IMG/VR virus record: IMGVR_UViG_3300025917_000330
Location: 1-42,458 of that record
Length of the DNA stretch: 42,458 nucleotides
From: a virus
Reading direction: 5' to 3' (one strand)
Shown: positions 1 through 8,610 of the stretch, one piece after another
Layout: every line of letters begins with the position of its first letter
How positions within the stretch are numbered: the first letter of the stretch is position 1
Translations under genes and position numbers: made by a program
Notes under the pieces: model-generated
Databases searched by the model: none
What the model was told of the DNA's origin: nothing
What the model saw: only the letters and a program-made list of their open reading frames with translations

Positions 1-902
1 AAGAGATTGAAGGGCTCAACTTCACCGGCGCCATCCAAGCCAACTCCCTCTTTGACATCTTAGAGAAGCTGGAGGATCCAGAGCTGGAGGCGACCGAGAA
101 TGACCGAGGTGAACTCGAGTTCAGGGGCAAGCGCAAGAAGTTCGGCATCACCAAGGATGCCGAGATCTTCCTGCCCATCGACAAAGTTGAGATCCCAAGC
201 AAGTGGCACAAGCTACCTGAAGAGTTCACAGAGGCTATCAAAGTCGTCCAACACTGTGTCAGCACAGACGAGAGCAAGTTCCTGCTCACTTGCGTGCATC
301 TCCATCCGGACCACGTGGAAGCCTGCGATAACCTCCAGATCATGCGAGTCAGGTTCGAGACAGGACTGCCCAAGCCAATGCTGGCCCGTGGCACGTCCAT
401 TGCTCATGTTGCCGATCTTGAGATGAATCAGATTGCGATGACCAAAGCCTGGATCCACTTCAAGAACGAGAAGGGGTTGATGTATTCATGCCGTCGGCAC
501 AATGACGAGTATCCCATCCTCGACAAGCTCATCCAGTTTGAGGGTCATCCCATCAAGCTCACCAAAGGCCTTGCCGCAGCGAGCGACAGGGCAGCAATCT
601 TCGCAATGGACAAGTCAGGCGACCCTCTAGTTAAGGTCACGATCAAGCCCGGCATGGTGCGAGTGATGGGGCAGGGATTGACGGGCTGGTATAAGGAAGT
701 GAAGAAAGTAACCTACGAAGGGCCGGCGATGGAATTCGTGATCGCTCCTGACCTCCTGAAATACATCAGTGAAAAATACACTGACGCGCAAATCATCCAG
801 GGCAAGCAGAGCAAGCTGAAGGTCGTCGGAGGGAGCTGGGAATACGTCACCGTCTTAGGACGGCCAGAAGAGGACAAAAAAGATGACAACGAGAAAGATT
901 GA
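1..902 (+). CDS. Sliding clamp (DNA polymerase III beta-like), 5' partial
   Basis: The reading frame is open from base 3 to the TGA at 900-902 with no start needed inside the window, so the gene begins upstream; about 299 residues are visible. The middle and end read as a beta-clamp fold: a Met/acidic strand region followed by a KLTKGLAAASDRAAIF segment and alternating hydrophobic strands ending near a YVTVLG strand. Such clamps encircle DNA and hold the polymerase. The assignment fits the clamp loader at 7192 and the polymerase at 4644. The extreme C-terminus is Asp/Glu/Lys-rich, unlike a typical bacterial clamp end. Sequence similarity to beta clamps is modest, so the family call is from pattern and context. 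Confidence 0.72.
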   Translation, partial: EIEGLNFTGAIQANSLFDILEKLEDPELEATENDRGELEFRGKRKKFGITKDAEIFLPIDKVEIPSKWHKLPEEFTEAIKVVQHCVSTDESKFLLTCVHLHPDHVEACDNLQIMRVRFETGLPKPMLARGTSIAHVADLEMNQIAMTKAWIHFKNEKGLMYSCRRHNDEYPILDKLIQFEGHPIKLTKGLAAASDRAAIFAMDKSGDPLVKVTIKPGMVRVMGQGLTGWYKEVKKVTYEGPAMEFVIAPDLLKYISEKYTDAQIIQGKQSKLKVVGGSWEYVTVLGRPEEDKKDDNEKD

Positions 903-905
903 CCT

Positions 906-1601
906 ATGCCTAACTCGATGGACAGTGTGGAGAAGACTCTCACGCGTCATTTTGCAACTCTCACCAAAGAAGAGTTCGCCTATGACGGTAAGACTTACAC
1001 CCCAAAGATTCTAATTGTTTCACCTCTCCTTCTCAGGGGAGTCAGTTGTCCGCCCGGCTGCGGCGGGTGTTGCAGACGGTTCACCTTAGATTGGTTGCCT
1101 TCCGAGAGGGAGAAGCTGATCGAATATGGCTACCCAATGGAACGGGTGAAAGAGAGAATGATTGAATTCAATGGGAAGAGTATTCCAATCCTTTCCGATC
1201 TCCAAGAGGACCACCAAAGCTACTGGTGCCGGAACCTCAATCCGAAGGACGGTCGGTGTGGCGTGCATGAATTCTCTCCCTTTTCATGCGACTTTGAATT
1301 GATCAGGACCATCCAAACCAGAGAAGACCTCCCCAATCGACTCACGCAGAAGCTCTTCGGACGGGGCTGGGCGATGAAGCGGATCGTGGATGGGAAGAGA
1401 GGTTCCATGTGCTCTATGCTTCCGGTGACAAAGGAGTCTATCCAAAGCGTGATCAGAAGATTGGGTAGATTCATAGACTGGGCAAATCACTTCGGCATCA
1501 AAACCTGGGCTCCAGAAATCATCAGGATTGTTCAATCGAAGAGGCTCAACTCCCAAATCGAATTGAATCCAAATCCACACAAACTTGGATTTGGATTATG
1601 A
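906..1601 (+). CDS. YkgJ-like cysteine-cluster protein (putative Zn/Fe-chelating)
   Basis: A 231-residue protein with a dense cysteine cluster, C48, C52, C55 and C56 (CPPGCGGCC), and later cysteines around YWC and FSCDF. This resembles the CxxCxxCC family (UPF0153/YkgJ, PF03692), thought to bind zinc or an iron cluster; function is unknown. It starts three bases after the clamp stop and ends in an ATGA overlap with the next gene, so it sits in the replication operon. An alternative start at Met5 (918) is possible. No enzymatic motif is visible. The family call is good; the role here is not known. Confidence 0.7.
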   Translation: MPNSMDSVEKTLTRHFATLTKEEFAYDGKTYTPKILIVSPLLLRGVSCPPGCGGCCRRFTLDWLPSEREKLIEYGYPMERVKERMIEFNGKSIPILSDLQEDHQSYWCRNLNPKDGRCGVHEFSPFSCDFELIRTIQTREDLPNRLTQKLFGRGWAMKRIVDGKRGSMCSMLPVTKESIQSVIRRLGRFIDWANHFGIKTWAPEIIRIVQSKRLNSQIELNPNPHKLGFGL

Positions 1602-1807
1602 AATATGCGGAATGCGATAACTGTGGAGCGAAGGACGATGCGAGCTATGGTAAGGGACCGATCCTTGTAGCTGGCCTAGTAATTCAGGTCAGGAAAGAAG
1701 ATGGCGACGGAATCTCGGTTGAACTTGAAGTCTGCGAGAAGTGCAGGGAAGCAATTCTCGAGGCGTTCCCAGATTTGTGGAAAGCCATCAACAAAACGAC
1801 AACATGA
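1598..1807 (+). CDS. Small zinc-ribbon-like protein
   Basis: A 69-residue protein with two CxxC pairs (CDNC near residue 6 and CEKC near residue 46), the spacing expected of a zinc ribbon. Between them is a hydrophobic strand region. It overlaps the upstream stop (ATGA) and its own stop overlaps the terminase start, so it is likely translationally coupled. No DNA-binding motif beyond the zinc knuckles is visible. The role is unknown. Confidence 0.65.
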   Translation: MKYAECDNCGAKDDASYGKGPILVAGLVIQVRKEDGDGISVELEVCEKCREAILEAFPDLWKAINKTTT

Positions 1808-3273
1808 ATCTCCAACTCAGCGAAGAGAATGTCATCGCCTCTGTCGTCAAAGAGTCATTCTTTGAATTCCTGAAAGAGTTCTGGGAGGTGATCGTCGAAG
1901 AGGAACCTGTGTTCAACTGGCACGTGAAGTTCCTTTGCGACGAGCTTCAGACGGTCGCAGAGAGAGTGTTTGCTGGCAAGTCCAAAGAATATGACCTCGT
2001 CATCAACGTGCCGCCCGGCAGCACAAAGTCAACCATCTGTTCGCAAGCCTTTCCGGCGTGGTGCTGGACGCGGATGCCCTCAGCTAAGTTCATCTGCGGG
2101 TGCTACGCTCACCCTGTCGCGCTAAAGGACTCACTAAAGACACGTGACATCGTCCAATCTGAAAAGTATAAGAGATGCTTTGACATCCAGCTTCGAGAGG
2201 ACGAGAACACCAAAGGTCTCTTCACCAACACTAGCATGGGCTTCAGGTTGTCCGTCGGAGTCGGTGGATTGGTGACGGGGTTTCACGGTCACTTCCTCAT
2301 CGTTGACGATCCAATCAACCCTGAAGAGTCCTTCAGCGAAGTTGAGCTGAAGGCTACTAACCGCTGGATGAGGACTACTCTGCTGTCAAGGAAAGTCGAC
2401 AAGAAGGTAACTCCCTTGATTCTCATTCAGCAGAGACTTCACCAGGCTGATCCTTCCGGAGAGGTGTTAGAGCGAGCGAAGACCAAAGGGAACGCGAAGA
2501 GTGTGAGGCACATCTGCCTGCCGGGTGAAATCACAAAGAATGTCTCTCCCCCAGAGGTTGTTGGTTTCTACAAGGAAGGGCTGCTCGACCCGATCAGATT
2601 GCCGAGGACTGTCCTGGAAGAATTGATGGAGGATCTAGGTGCTTACGGCTATGCCAGCCAAATCCTTCAGGAGCCCGTCCCATTGGGCGGTGGAATGTTT
2701 GAGGTCGACAAGATCCACATCATGGATGAGGCACCTCCACCCAAACACTTCGTGAAGATTGTCAGGTCATGGGACAAAGCAGGCACGCAAGACGCAGGGA
2801 TGTTCTCGGTGGGAGTGAAGATGGGTGTGGACAAAGACAAGCGATACTGGATTCTTGATGTCCGACGCGGGCAGTGGGGAAGTCACAAGCGCGAGGAGAT
2901 GATCAAATCTACTGCCCAGGACGACGGATACGATATTGAAGTCCTTGTTGAAATTGAAGGTGGCAGCGGTGGAAAAGAGTCAGGTGAAAACACAGTCATC
3001 AACCTCGCAGGTTCTCGCGTCCTTGCCTACCACCCTACGGGCGACAAGGAAGCTCGTGCCTACCCACTCTCATCTCAAGTCGGCGCTGGAAACGTCTATT
3101 GCCTCAACCGGCGCTGGACTGAAGCATTCATCGAAGAGCTCAAACACTTCCCTGCCTCGCGATACAAGGATCAGGTCGACGCGGTCGCAGCCGCTTTCAA
3201 CCGGATCGCCCGCAAGCGGAGAAGGGTAGGAGGGGCTTGGAGTGTGAACACGAGAGGGAATAAAGCGGCATGA
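1804..3273 (+). CDS. terL: Terminase large subunit (packaging ATPase/nuclease)
   Basis: A 489-residue two-domain terminase that pumps and cuts DNA into the prohead. The ATPase has a Walker A PPGSTKST at about residues 70-77 and a Walker B FLIVDD at about 164-169. The nuclease (RNase H fold) has the first Asp in RSWDKAG (about D324), a KESGENT segment, and the last acidic site in DQVDAVAAA near the end. I chose the ATG at 1804 because it forms an ATGA overlap with the preceding gene; an in-frame ATG at 1741 lies inside that gene. Unusually, it sits in the replication operon, far from and opposite in strand to the head genes. Confidence 0.93.
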   Translation: MNLQLSEENVIASVVKESFFEFLKEFWEVIVEEEPVFNWHVKFLCDELQTVAERVFAGKSKEYDLVINVPPGSTKSTICSQAFPAWCWTRMPSAKFICGCYAHPVALKDSLKTRDIVQSEKYKRCFDIQLREDENTKGLFTNTSMGFRLSVGVGGLVTGFHGHFLIVDDPINPEESFSEVELKATNRWMRTTLLSRKVDKKVTPLILIQQRLHQADPSGEVLERAKTKGNAKSVRHICLPGEITKNVSPPEVVGFYKEGLLDPIRLPRTVLEELMEDLGAYGYASQILQEPVPLGGGMFEVDKIHIMDEAPPPKHFVKIVRSWDKAGTQDAGMFSVGVKMGVDKDKRYWILDVRRGQWGSHKREEMIKSTAQDDGYDIEVLVEIEGGSGGKESGENTVINLAGSRVLAYHPTGDKEARAYPLSSQVGAGNVYCLNRRWTEAFIEELKHFPASRYKDQVDAVAAAFNRIARKRRRVGGAWSVNTRGNKAA

Positions 3274-3452
3274 AAACGATTCAAATCAGCGACGGTAGCT
3301 TCAAGATGCTAGAAGAGATGTGCAAGAGCTACTACGTGGTTAAAGGGGAGAAACCTGCGGACCCCAACAAGATCGTAGAGAGGATGATCAATGACGAGTG
3401 GAATAACTACTCTCCACCGGAGTATCAAACCCCAGGATTTGATCGCCAATGA
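3270..3452 (+). CDS. Hypothetical 60-aa protein
   Basis: A small protein of 60 residues, overlapped at both ends by ATGA junctions with terL and the UDG-exonuclease gene. The N-terminal half looks helical and resembles a short ribbon-helix-helix-like or dimerisation segment (pattern of Met/Leu heptads around residues 8-20, then VERMINDEW). The C-terminus is Pro-rich. I do not recognise a family. The coupling to terminase suggests a packaging or replication accessory, but nothing in the sequence proves it. Confidence 0.6.
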   Translation: MKTIQISDGSFKMLEEMCKSYYVVKGEKPADPNKIVERMINDEWNNYSPPEYQTPGFDRQ

Positions 3453-4654
3453 GAGGATTCTTCTCATCCTCTACCGTTCAACGCGACAGCCCTGGGACTC
3501 TAATACCGCGTTGCGGGGCTTGCGGACTCTTCAAGACTTGCGAGTCTCCCAAGATGAAGCCCTACGGGAAAGGGAAGATGGGAATTCTCGTCGTAGGCGA
3601 AGCACCTGGGCAAACAGAGGATGAAGAGGGCCGACCATTCGTCGGCAAGGCTGGACAGCATCTGCGGCAAGTCTTGGGTGAGATCGGCATAGACCTGGAC
3701 CGAGATGCGTGGACAACTAATGCCCTTATATGTCGCCCACCCAAAAACAAAACGCCTGACTCAAACCAGATCTCGCATTGTCGGCCCAACCTCCTCAACA
3801 CGATCAGGGAATACCAACCGCAGGTTGTCATCACGCTCGGCCGGTCGGCGCTGGACAGCATTCTCCCTCAGTATTGGAAAGGCGACATTGGGCCGATGGA
3901 ACGATGGGCAGGTTGGCGAATCCCACTCCCGGACTTCTGGCTCTGCCCAACTTTCCATCCCTCTTACCTGCTACGGATGAAGAATTCGCTCATGGATCGT
4001 CTCTTCGACAATCACCTCACCATGGCATTCGGAATCTCGATCGCTCCACCTGAGCAGACCAATTGGAGTGAGAAAGTTCAAGTCCTTTACGACGAGAAAG
4101 AGATTTGCAGAGAGATCCAGGGGGCTCACGATTCCGCCTTATCGAAGGACGGTTGCAACGGATGGCTCGCGGTAGATTATGAAACGAACTGTCTCAAACC
4201 GGAGTGGCCAGAAGCGAAGATATTCTCCTGCGCGATTTCCAACGCCCACCGGACCATCAGCTACCCCTGGGTTGGTGAGGCAATCGCTGCGACAGGGAAG
4301 CTCCTCAAGTCAAACCGGACGAGAAAGATCGCGTCAAACCTCAAAATGGAAGAGCGTTGGACGTTGATGGAATTCGGTCACGGGGTCAGCAATTGGAATT
4401 GGGATACGATGATCGCTGCTCATTGCCTCGACAACCGGCCCGGCATCTGCGGGCTGAAGTTCCAAATGTTCGTGAAGATGGGAGTCTGCTCCTACAATGA
4501 ATCTGTCGAACCCTACCTGGAGAACAGGAACGGACCCTACAATCGAATTGGTGAGATTTCATGGAAGGACCTGCTGCTCTACGGTGGTATAGACGCCCTT
4601 GGAGAATATAAGCTCGCAATGATCCAGCGAAAAGAGATGGGCTATGAAGATTGA
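3449..4654 (+). CDS. Family 4 uracil-DNA glycosylase fused to PolA-type 3'-5' exonuclease
   Basis: A 401-residue two-domain protein. Residues 20-205 are a family 4 uracil-DNA glycosylase: 4Fe-4S cysteines C22, C25, C95, C111 (the 16-residue spacing of the last pair is typical), catalytic GEAPGQTED at 50-58, RPFVGKAG at 62-69, and HPSYLLR. Residues from about 240 are a DnaQ/PolA-like exonuclease: DYE (Exo I), SNLKMEERW (Exo II, with Glu where Asp is common) and YGGIDAL (Exo III). The next gene is a polymerase lacking this exonuclease, so proofreading appears to be supplied in trans. It overlaps the polymerase start by 11 bases. UDG domains fused to PolA polymerases are known in some phages; this split layout is less usual. 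Confidence 0.88.
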   Translation: MRGFFSSSTVQRDSPGTLIPRCGACGLFKTCESPKMKPYGKGKMGILVVGEAPGQTEDEEGRPFVGKAGQHLRQVLGEIGIDLDRDAWTTNALICRPPKNKTPDSNQISHCRPNLLNTIREYQPQVVITLGRSALDSILPQYWKGDIGPMERWAGWRIPLPDFWLCPTFHPSYLLRMKNSLMDRLFDNHLTMAFGISIAPPEQTNWSEKVQVLYDEKEICREIQGAHDSALSKDGCNGWLAVDYETNCLKPEWPEAKIFSCAISNAHRTISYPWVGEAIAATGKLLKSNRTRKIASNLKMEERWTLMEFGHGVSNWNWDTMIAAHCLDNRPGICGLKFQMFVKMGVCSYNESVEPYLENRNGPYNRIGEISWKDLLLYGGIDALGEYKLAMIQRKEMGYED

Positions 4655-6845
4655 CGCGCTTCGCCAAGAAGGGTATCAACTCCTTCACGATGGGATAGTC
4701 GAGCTCTCCAGGGTAGAGGCGAATGGCATCCGCGTGGACGTTCCACGATTGGTCAAGACAAAAGAGACCCTGAAAGTCATGATGAGGGATCTCAGGAATT
4801 CGATTGAAGCCGATGATATTTGGAAGGTGTGGCGCAAGCGATACGGTGAAAAGTCTAACCTTACCTCCAGAGATCAACTAGGAACCATCCTCCACAAGGA
4901 ACTAGGATATGAGGTGACCGATGAAACTGAGACCGGACGACCTGCCACCGATGAGGAAGCCCTCCAGAAGATCGATAATCCATTCGTCACGAAGCTCATT
5001 CGGTTTCTTAAATACGATAAGACTCTTGGTACGTTCGTTAAAGGAATCGAGAAAGAGACGATTGATGGTCGTCTTCATCCTGTTTTCAATCTTCACTTTG
5101 CTAGGACATATCGTTCTTGTGTTGCTAAGGGGACGATGGTGGAGATCATTCGCGACGTTTCTAGAGAACCTAAGGGCGTTCCTATTGAGGAGGTGAAGGC
5201 AGGAGATTATGCCTATTGCTATGATAACAATTTGAATCTCTGTCTCAGGAAGGTGGTGTGGGCAGGGAAGACTGGCCATCGAAAGGTTGTCAGGGTCCAT
5301 TGGAATGCACGAGGGAAGAGGGGATTCATTGACCTCACTCCAGAACATCTTGTCAGACTAGCTGACGGGAGATACACCCCTGCCCATTTCCTAAACAGAG
5401 ACTTTCGAAAGTTGACGGACCACCTTCGATCCCCTCGAGCCAGAGTCCTTGCAATGGGAAGAGATGGGGAATATATCTACCAAACAGGATGTCCACTGAA
5501 GATACTCGATCACAGATTCATCTATTCCCAACTCAAAGGGAATGTCTCAAAGAAAGAGGTTGTCCACCACAAAGATGGAAACCACTTGAATAATGGGAAC
5601 CTGAAAAATCTACAGAAGAAAACGAGGTCAAAGCACTCAAAGGATCATGCTTTGAATGGAGACTATTGGACTCTCGAGGATAGACAAAGAGGTGGGAGGA
5701 TTGGGAATTACAAAAGGTGGGGGAGGAAATGGATTCACAATCACAGGATCACCAAGGTAGAGGAAGTTGATGAGGAAGTTGATGTCTACGACATAGAAGT
5801 CGAAGAGTTCCACAATTTCATCGCCAATGAAATCTGTGTGCATAATTCAAGTGACTCACCTAATTTCCAAAACTTTCCGGTTCGTGACAAAGAGATGTCG
5901 GAGATAGTCCGCAGCCTGTTCATCGCATCCAAAGGTCACGTCCTAGTCGAGAATGACTTCAAAGGAGCCGAGGTTGTAGTGTCTGCGTGCTACCACAAAG
6001 ATCCGAATTTCATCTCCTACATCACCACCCCTGGGAAAGACATGCACAAGGACATGGCAGCCCAGATCTACATGCTCAAGCCTGAACAGGTTGACAAGGA
6101 TACTAGATACGGTGCTAAGAACAGATTCGTCTTCCCTCAGTTCTATGGGGACTTCTACGTAGCCTGCGCTCGCAATCTGTGGGAGTGGGTTCAGAAGAGC
6201 AAGCTAAAAGGACCGGACGGGAAGTCCCTCTACAAACATCTCCAGCGAAAAGGGATCAATGAGCTGGGTGACTGCAATCCTGAAGAGGAACCTCGCGACG
6301 GCACGTTTGAGAAACACCTGAAAGAAGTTGAGGATGACTTCTGGAATAATCGCTTTATGGCCTACGGCAAGTGGCGAAAGGATTGGTACCGCCGATATCT
6401 TGACAAGGGTTACTTCGACTTGCTGACAGGATTCAGAGTCCACGGGTCTTTCAATCGAAACTCGGCTGTGAACTATCCTGTCCAAGGAAGCGCCTTTCAC
6501 TGTCTTCTTTGGGCTCTGATACGTGTGAACAGGATGTTAGTAAGTCGCGGGATGAAGTCGATGGTGGTCGGTCAAATCCACGACAGTTTGATAGGCGACG
6601 TCGCTATCGACGAGCTCAAAGACTATCTCGAGATCGTGGAGAGAGTAGTCACCGTTGACTTGCCGAAAGCCTACCGGTGGCTCATCGTGCCGCTGGAGAT
6701 CGAATATGAAATCGCTCCAGAGAGAGGCAATTGGTTCCAGAAGAAAGAGACTAAGTTCAAGAAGGGAAAGTTTTTCCATCCAGACAACCCAAACCGGTTC
6801 ACGACTGATCCAGTCGCGTTCCTCAAAACACTAAACCACAAATGA
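4644..6845 (+). CDS. Family A DNA polymerase interrupted by an in-frame intein
   Basis: A 733-residue precursor. The exteins (1-158 and 402-733) form a 490-residue PolA palm/fingers/thumb without the N-terminal exonuclease, which is in the upstream gene. Motif A has D438 (NDFKGAE), motif B R488-K492-Y501-G502, and motif C H646-D647 (QIHDS). The conserved motif that usually reads as TGRLSS.DPNLQNIP is split: the N-extein ends ARTYRS and the C-extein resumes SSDSPNFQNFP. The intervening 243 residues have intein splicing motifs and an HNH nuclease (see separate entry). Motif A departs from the usual DYSQIE, which is common in divergent phage enzymes. It should replicate the phage genome with the clamp and clamp loader. 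Confidence 0.93.
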   Translation: MKIDALRQEGYQLLHDGIVELSRVEANGIRVDVPRLVKTKETLKVMMRDLRNSIEADDIWKVWRKRYGEKSNLTSRDQLGTILHKELGYEVTDETETGRPATDEEALQKIDNPFVTKLIRFLKYDKTLGTFVKGIEKETIDGRLHPVFNLHFARTYRSCVAKGTMVEIIRDVSREPKGVPIEEVKAGDYAYCYDNNLNLCLRKVVWAGKTGHRKVVRVHWNARGKRGFIDLTPEHLVRLADGRYTPAHFLNRDFRKLTDHLRSPRARVLAMGRDGEYIYQTGCPLKILDHRFIYSQLKGNVSKKEVVHHKDGNHLNNGNLKNLQKKTRSKHSKDHALNGDYWTLEDRQRGGRIGNYKRWGRKWIHNHRITKVEEVDEEVDVYDIEVEEFHNFIANEICVHNSSDSPNFQNFPVRDKEMSEIVRSLFIASKGHVLVENDFKGAEVVVSACYHKDPNFISYITTPGKDMHKDMAAQIYMLKPEQVDKDTRYGAKNRFVFPQFYGDFYVACARNLWEWVQKSKLKGPDGKSLYKHLQRKGINELGDCNPEEEPRDGTFEKHLKEVEDDFWNNRFMAYGKWRKDWYRRYLDKGYFDLLTGFRVHGSFNRNSAVNYPVQGSAFHCLLWALIRVNRMLVSRGMKSMVVGQIHDSLIGDVAIDELKDYLEIVERVVTVDLPKAYRWLIVPLEIEYEIAPERGNWFQKKETKFKKGKFFHPDNPNRFTTDPVAFLKTLNHK
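5118..5846 (+). mobile_element. HNH-containing intein in the DNA polymerase
   Basis: In-frame insertion of 243 codons (polymerase residues 159-401). It begins with Cys159 in block A (CVAKGTMVEI), has a block B TPEH at 232-235, a block F VYDIEVEEFHNF at 381-392, and ends with the penultimate His400 and terminal Asn401 (VHN), followed by Ser as the +1 nucleophile. A homing-endonuclease-like HNH motif (VHHKDGNHLNN) is at about 307-317. All residues needed for splicing are present, so it is probably active. It sits inside a conserved primer/template motif, typical of intein insertion sites. Confidence 0.93.
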
Positions 6846-7195
6846 TCACTCATCCTGAATTAGTAAAGGCCCTGGTGAAGCCAGGGGAAGAGATAATCAG
6901 AGAACTCACCGCGCACGAAGCAAACCTGCTTCACATGGCAGTGGGCATCGCTGGAGAGGCTTCAGGTGAACTGCTTGACGCAATCAAAGCCCGTGTCATC
7001 TACCGGAAGCCACTGGACCTTGATAACGTAGTCGAAGAGCTCGGCGACCTCGAGTTTTACATGGAAGGGTTGAGGCAAGAATTGAATGTCACTCGCCAGC
7101 AGTGCCTTGACGCAAACATCAAGAAGCTCAGCAAACGATACGAAGGACTGAAGTTTTCAAATCAAGCCGCAGTAGAGAGAGCAGACAAGCAATGA
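6842..7195 (+). CDS. MazG-like nucleotide pyrophosphohydrolase
   Basis: A 117-residue all-alpha protein with the metal-binding pattern of MazG/PRA-PH enzymes: E39 and E43 in GEASGELLDAIK, then E65/E66 and D69 in VVEELGDLEFY. These enzymes hydrolyse NTPs to NMP and pyrophosphate; phage members may clean non-canonical nucleotides or alter alarmone levels. It overlaps the polymerase and clamp-loader genes by ATGA junctions. The length suits a single-domain MazG-like protein. The substrate cannot be read from the sequence. Confidence 0.8.
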   Translation: MITHPELVKALVKPGEEIIRELTAHEANLLHMAVGIAGEASGELLDAIKARVIYRKPLDLDNVVEELGDLEFYMEGLRQELNVTRQQCLDANIKKLSKRYEGLKFSNQAAVERADKQ

Positions 7196-8118
7196 GTATC
7201 TACCGTAAGTATCGGCCGAAGACTCTCAAGGGGGTTGTAGGACAAGATGGCGCAATCCGGTCCATCCAGAAGTTGATGGATCGGAATGAACTCCCTCATG
7301 CGATTCTGCTGACCGGGCCTTCCGGCACGGGCAAGACGACCATCGCACGAATCATCAGAGATCACCTTCAGTGTGAAGAGGCCGACTACTCAGAGATCGA
7401 TTGTGCCGTTGCCGAGAGCCCAATTGATGTCGTCAGGAAGCTCTCCAGGGCTGCTCACTTGTCTCCTATGGTGAGTCCAGTCCGTGTGTTCTTCCTCGAA
7501 GAGGTTCAGTCGCTCAGCCGGGCTGGTTTCTCTCAGCAAGCCTTCCTGAAGATGCTTGAGGAGATTCCAGCCCACGCCTACTTCATCTTAGCCACAACGG
7601 ATGCAGGCAAACTCCACAAAGCAATCATCACTCGATGCACAGAGGTGAAACTCTTCCCGCTCGATGCCTCCTCGTTGCAACGAGTCATCCGCCGGGTCAT
7701 TGACAAGGAAGGGATGAAGGTAGAGGACGAGATCGTTTCTGAAATCATCGATGCATCAGATGGTTCAGCCCGCAAAGCACTCGTCATCCTTGAACAAGTT
7801 GGGTGGTTGGAGACGAAAGAGGAGCAATTCAAAGCCGTTCAGTCCTCTTCAATCGACAAGGACCAAGCTATCATGATCGCTCGGGCCCTCTTCAAACCTG
7901 GCGTTGGGTGGCCCGAGGTCGCTAAGATCCTGCGCGACTGCAAAGATGATCCGGAAGGGGTGAGACACTTGATCTTGAGCTATGCGAGGACCATCTTGTT
8001 GTCAGGGAGTAAACTCTCTCCGAGAGCATTCAGAATCATTGACGTGTTCAGCGATAACTTCTACGACTCAAAACAAGCAGGGTTGGCCGCAGCCTGTTAT
8101 GAATGCGTTGAATCCTAG
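7192..8118 (+). CDS. Clamp-loader AAA+ ATPase (DnaX gamma/tau-like)
   Basis: A 308-residue AAA+ protein starting with the SIYRKYRPK and VVGQ segments typical of DnaX/RFC clamp loaders. Walker A is GPSGTGKT at 42-49; Walker B is VFFLEEVQ (DEAD-like box degenerated to LEEV); sensor 1 is in LATTD; the TRC segment (TRCTE) is the SRC-like trans-acting arginine; sensor 2 is GSARKAL. The four zinc-binding cysteines of bacterial DnaX are absent, as in many phage versions. It should load the clamp encoded at the window start onto DNA for the family A polymerase. Confidence 0.88.
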   Translation: MSIYRKYRPKTLKGVVGQDGAIRSIQKLMDRNELPHAILLTGPSGTGKTTIARIIRDHLQCEEADYSEIDCAVAESPIDVVRKLSRAAHLSPMVSPVRVFFLEEVQSLSRAGFSQQAFLKMLEEIPAHAYFILATTDAGKLHKAIITRCTEVKLFPLDASSLQRVIRRVIDKEGMKVEDEIVSEIIDASDGSARKALVILEQVGWLETKEEQFKAVQSSSIDKDQAIMIARALFKPGVGWPEVAKILRDCKDDPEGVRHLILSYARTILLSGSKLSPRAFRIIDVFSDNFYDSKQAGLAAACYECVES

Positions 8119-8130
8119 ATAATAAAGTGC

Positions 8131-8610
8131 ATGAGTGATGAGGAACAATCTATTAGCGTCGAGATCGACAAGAATAATCTCGATAAAGAATGTATTCACC
8201 TGCCGAACGACTACATGGTGGCGGCACGCCATGCCGCAGACGTTAGGATGGAAATGGATGAGCGGAAAGCCGCGCTGGACGTGATCGAAGCTGAACTGGC
8301 AAAGGCGATCCGGGCAGACCCTGAATCATTCGAAATTGAAAAGCTCACCGAAGCGACACTCTCCTCAACAATTTTACTTCAGCCCCGCTACCAAAAGGCC
8401 CGGGGTATCTACCAAAAGGCAAAGCACGAATCTGATTTAGCTCAGGCCCTTGTCTGGGCGCTGGAGCACAAGAAACGCTCACTGACTCTCCTAGTAGAAC
8501 TCCACGGTTTGGGATACTTTTCAGATGTGAAGGTATCCGATAAAGGCCGTGAAGCAGTGAACGAAATGCTTCGAAAGAAGGTCCACCGGAAGTTCAGAGA
8601 TGATGACTAA
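8131..8610 (+). CDS. Conserved phage protein, possible recombination mediator
   Basis: A 159-residue, mostly helical, charged protein. Its pattern (an LP start, an IRADPESFEIEKLTE segment, then a long helix with AxxALVWALEHKKRSL and a VELHGLGYFSD end) matches a phage family I remember next to RecA/UvsX-like genes and sometimes suggested to be UvsY-like. Here the recombinase at 10047 and the ssDNA-binding protein at 8761 are close by, which fits a mediator that loads recombinase on covered ssDNA. No catalytic motif is visible. The functional idea is inference from context. Confidence 0.55.
   Translation: MSDEEQSISVEIDKNNLDKECIHLPNDYMVAARHAADVRMEMDERKAALDVIEAELAKAIRADPESFEIEKLTEATLSSTILLQPRYQKARGIYQKAKHESDLAQALVWALEHKKRSLTLLVELHGLGYFSDVKVSDKGREAVNEMLRKKVHRKFRDDD

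Noticed and set aside
1741-1803. Upstream start for the large terminase
   Set aside because: It lies inside the zinc-ribbon gene; the ATG at 1804 gives the ATGA overlap used throughout.
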